Part shown: one piece after another, positions 4,849 to 6,654 of the stretch
Layout: every line of letters starts with the position of its first letter
Numbering within the stretch: the stretch's first letter is position 1
DNA from: Cyanobium sp. M55B138
GTDB lineage: Bacteria > Cyanobacteriota > Cyanobacteriia > PCC-6307 > Cyanobiaceae
Direction: 5' to 3'
DNA: 6,654 nucleotides
NCBI GenBank assembly: GCA_018400215.1
Contig: JAGYNF010000088.1
Coordinates: 1 to 6,654, forward strand
The notes under the pieces: model-generated
Database searches by the model: none
The model's input: only the letters and a program-made list of their open reading frames with translations
Told to the model about the DNA's origin: nothing
Program-made: the position numbers and the translations under genes

Positions 4849-6380
4849 GGGGAAGCGATGGGTTGGTACTGAGCGCCGGGATAGGCCTGATCGAGGCGAG
4901 AACCTGTAGCTAGGGGAAACACCAGCAACGCCCAGGCCGCCAGGGTGACCAGCTGGGTCACCAGGCCGAAGGGCAGGCCGGTGATGGCCACGATGCCACC
5001 CAGATAGAGGAACCACCACCACCCCTGGCGCAGGTGCTGGCGATCGGCCAGGGCAAACAGTGCGGCCGGCACCAGCACGATCAGGCTGGCGCCCCGCAGG
5101 GCGCTGGTGCCGCACCAGCTGATCGCCCAGGTGGCCAACACAAAGGCGCTGGTGCACCAGAGCCGGGCCAAGGGCAGCCGATAGGCCCGCGGGGCCTCCG
5201 GCAGCTGGCGGCGCAGGGCGATCAGGCTCACGGGCCCCATGGCCAGGGCGATCACCAGGGTGGCGGTGAGGAAACTCACCACCGTCTGCCAGCTGGGGCC
5301 ACTGAGCAGCATCAACACGCCCATGCCGAAGCTGAACATCAGCGCCACCGAGGGCACCGCCTGGCGATTCAGCCGGCCGAAGCTGCCGGGCAGCAGGCCG
5401 CAGCGACCCATCATCCAGCTCACCCGCGCCGAGGCCCCCATGTAGGCCATGGCCGTGGCGCTGGGGGAGACCACCGCATCGAGCAGCAGCAGCCGCGCGG
5501 CCCAGCCCAGGCCCAGCCCCATGGCGAGGGCCACCAGGGGGCCGCCATGGGCCGTGAGCTGCAGGGCCGACCAACCGCCGCTGAGCTGCTCCGGGGGCAC
5601 GGACACCAGAAAGGCCAACTGCAGGATCACGTAGATGGCCAGGGAGATGCCCAGGCCCAGGCCCATCGCCAGGGGCACGGTGCGCTGGGGCTGGCGGGTT
5701 TCGCCAGCCAGATCCATGGCGGTGCGGAAGCCCAGCAGGGAAAACAGGATGCCGCCGCTGCTGATGGCCGTCACCATCCCCTGCAGCCTCTGGGCTGGGG
5801 GCTGGGGAACGGCGGCCAGGTTGCCCCAGTGCCCCGCAGCGAGCATCAGGGTGATCGAGATCAGCAGGGGCACAGCCAGCTTCCAGACCGTGAGCCCGTC
5901 GATCCAGCGGGCCAGCCAGCCCACCCCGGCCAGGTTGATCCAGGCCAGCACCGCCAGCAGCACTGTGGCCAGGGCCAGGCCTGGGGCACTGAGCACCTGG
6001 CCCTGGCCGCCATCGGCCGTGAGCCAAGGCAAGCTGCTGGCCAGGTATTGCAGCACCGCCAGCACCTCGATCGTGGGCAGGGCCAGGTAGGCGATCCAGG
6101 CACTCCAGCCACCGATGAAGCCGGCGGTGCGGCCATGGCTGAGCAGGGGAATCTGGGCCAGGGCGCCGGAACTGCTCACCAGGGAGCCCAGTTCGGCAAA
6201 CACCAGGGCCAGACTGAAGGCCAGCACCCCGCCCAGCAGCCAGGCGCCAAGGGCTGCCGGGCCAGCACTGCGGGCCGCATAGAAGGGGGCAAACAGCCAG
6301 CCAGAGCCGATGGTGCTGGTCACCACGGCCATGGTGAGGCTGCCCAGGCCCAGCTGGCGGGACAGTCCGGAACTGGTCAT
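4842..6380 (-). CDS. APC-superfamily amino-acid permease
   Basis: A 512-residue inner-membrane transporter with about 12 hydrophobic helices. TSTIGSGWLFAP (21-32) in helix 1 carries the broken-helix G-S-G motif that holds the substrate amino and carboxyl groups in APC carriers. The helix 6 region reads GILFSLLGFRTAMDLAGETR (210-229), followed by QPQRTVP, which is the classical F-x-G-F-x...LAGE-T-x-P-x-R signature of the superfamily. The C-terminus is short and polar. The ATG at 6380 is chosen because it begins just before the first helix; an upstream TTG at 6455 would add 25 residues, including a five-proline run, and overlap the broken gene next door. There is no strong ribosome site. The substrate (probably an amino acid or related amine) cannot be assigned. 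It converges on the desaturase and has no obvious functional tie to it. Confidence 0.88.
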   Translation of the reverse strand: MTSSGLSRQLGLGSLTMAVVTSTIGSGWLFAPFYAARSAGPAALGAWLLGGVLAFSLALVFAELGSLVSSSGALAQIPLLSHGRTAGFIGGWSAWIAYLALPTIEVLAVLQYLASSLPWLTADGGQGQVLSAPGLALATVLLAVLAWINLAGVGWLARWIDGLTVWKLAVPLLISITLMLAAGHWGNLAAVPQPPAQRLQGMVTAISSGGILFSLLGFRTAMDLAGETRQPQRTVPLAMGLGLGISLAIYVILQLAFLVSVPPEQLSGGWSALQLTAHGGPLVALAMGLGLGWAARLLLLDAVVSPSATAMAYMGASARVSWMMGRCGLLPGSFGRLNRQAVPSVALMFSFGMGVLMLLSGPSWQTVVSFLTATLVIALAMGPVSLIALRRQLPEAPRAYRLPLARLWCTSAFVLATWAISWCGTSALRGASLIVLVPAALFALADRQHLRQGWWWFLYLGGIVAITGLPFGLVTQLVTLAAWALLVFPLATGSRLDQAYPGAQYQPIASPQ

Positions 6381-6426
6381 CGGCGGTGGGGGAGGCGCAG
6401 TGATTACCCGAGCGGCCCGAAGGCGC

Positions 6427-6654
6427 TCATGGTTTTGCTCCCAGAATGTGGGCAATCATGTGGTTGACGTCCTGATTGGCATGTAAAGAAACCAGCTCCA
6501 CCTCTGGGTGTCCCAGGGGGAAGACGCGAAACACTTCGTCAGCAAAAGCCTGACCAATCAAGGCAACACCCTTGAACCGGAGTGTCGCTGGGATCGGCGG
6601 TGAACTTGCCCTTGGCCAACTCCAGAACAGCGTGGCGTTCATCCAGCAAGCCAA
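6427..6654 (-). pseudogene. Broken ATPase/STAS-like (DUF4325) regulatory protein, internally deleted, 5' end outside window
   Basis: The downstream half reads LRFKGVALIGQAFADEVFRVF followed by HPEVELVSLHANQDVNHMI, the C-terminal signature of STAS-like DUF4325 domains, and ends at TGA 6427-6429. In the same frame the upstream half is unlike any protein (MACWMNATLFWSW). One frame away, from 6652 to about 6581, it reads GLLDERHAVLELAKGKFTADPSDT, which resembles the segment just after the histidine-kinase-like ATPase core of the same proteins, normally followed by GEGIFF. The switch lies near 6575-6590. Intact members, as I recall them, have roughly 100 residues between these two blocks, so a deletion that also shifted the frame is the simplest reading. 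Such proteins are thought to be regulatory switches. The gene is probably dead; a sequencing error alone would not explain the missing stretch. Confidence 0.65.

Noticed and set aside
6381..6426. GCC-TTCG-GGC tetraloop hairpin before the permease
   Set aside because: The stem is only three base pairs and there is no T-run; not enough for a terminator or leader structure.
5034..6467. Long + strand open frame opposite the permease (477 codons)
   Set aside because: It is dominated by Gly, Gln, His and Ala with no domain or hydrophobic core. This is the usual antisense shadow of a GC-rich membrane-protein gene.
1..6654. HIP1 palindrome (GCGATCGC), CRISPR repeats, tRNA genes and insertion-sequence ends
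   Set aside because: I looked for them by eye and found none. Near matches such as GGCGATCGGC at 5039-5048 are not HIP1.

Overview
The window looks like chromosomal DNA from a high-GC picocyanobacterium (Cyanobium or the Synechococcus group). The evidence is a high-light-inducible (Hli) protein, a protochlorophyllide-reductase-like dehydrogenase, a membrane fatty-acid desaturase and strongly GC-rich third codon positions. No species marker is present, so the genus is an inference.

Layout. Bases 1-41 probably hold the last codons of a + strand gene. From 2628 down to 61 on the - strand runs a compact set of four genes that looks like one operon: an Hli protein, a lipase-like alpha/beta hydrolase, a membrane family-2 glycosyltransferase of the carotenoid type (CrtQ/CruC/CruG-like) and a small membrane protein resembling CrtO/CruD acyltransferases. 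The last two are coupled by a TGATG stop/start overlap. Divergently on the + strand lie a POR-like short-chain dehydrogenase (2627-3604) and, after about 100 bases containing a G-quadruplex-type motif, a FAD2-like desaturase (about 3706-4848). The desaturase meets an APC-family permease (- strand, 4842-6380) tail to tail with a 7-base overlap. At the right edge (6427-6654, - strand) is a broken gene for an ATPase/STAS-like (DUF4325) protein that has lost an internal stretch and changed frame.

How the genes may work together. The glycosyltransferase plus acyltransferase pair is the one that makes acylated carotenoid glycosides in Staphylococcus (CrtQ, CrtO) and Chlorobium (CruC, CruD). Finding it here behind an Hli protein, which in cyanobacteria binds chlorophyll and carotenoid for photoprotection, suggests that this organism may decorate a carotenoid with a sugar and a fatty acid. 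The hydrolase could process or remodel the ester, and the adjacent desaturase and dehydrogenase also act on membrane lipids or pigments. This is the best candidate for something undescribed in the window. It rests on motif recognition and gene order only, and the carotenoid substrate is not shown by the sequence.

There is no tRNA, rRNA, CRISPR array or insertion sequence that I could recognise, and no gene-free stretch longer than about 100 bases.
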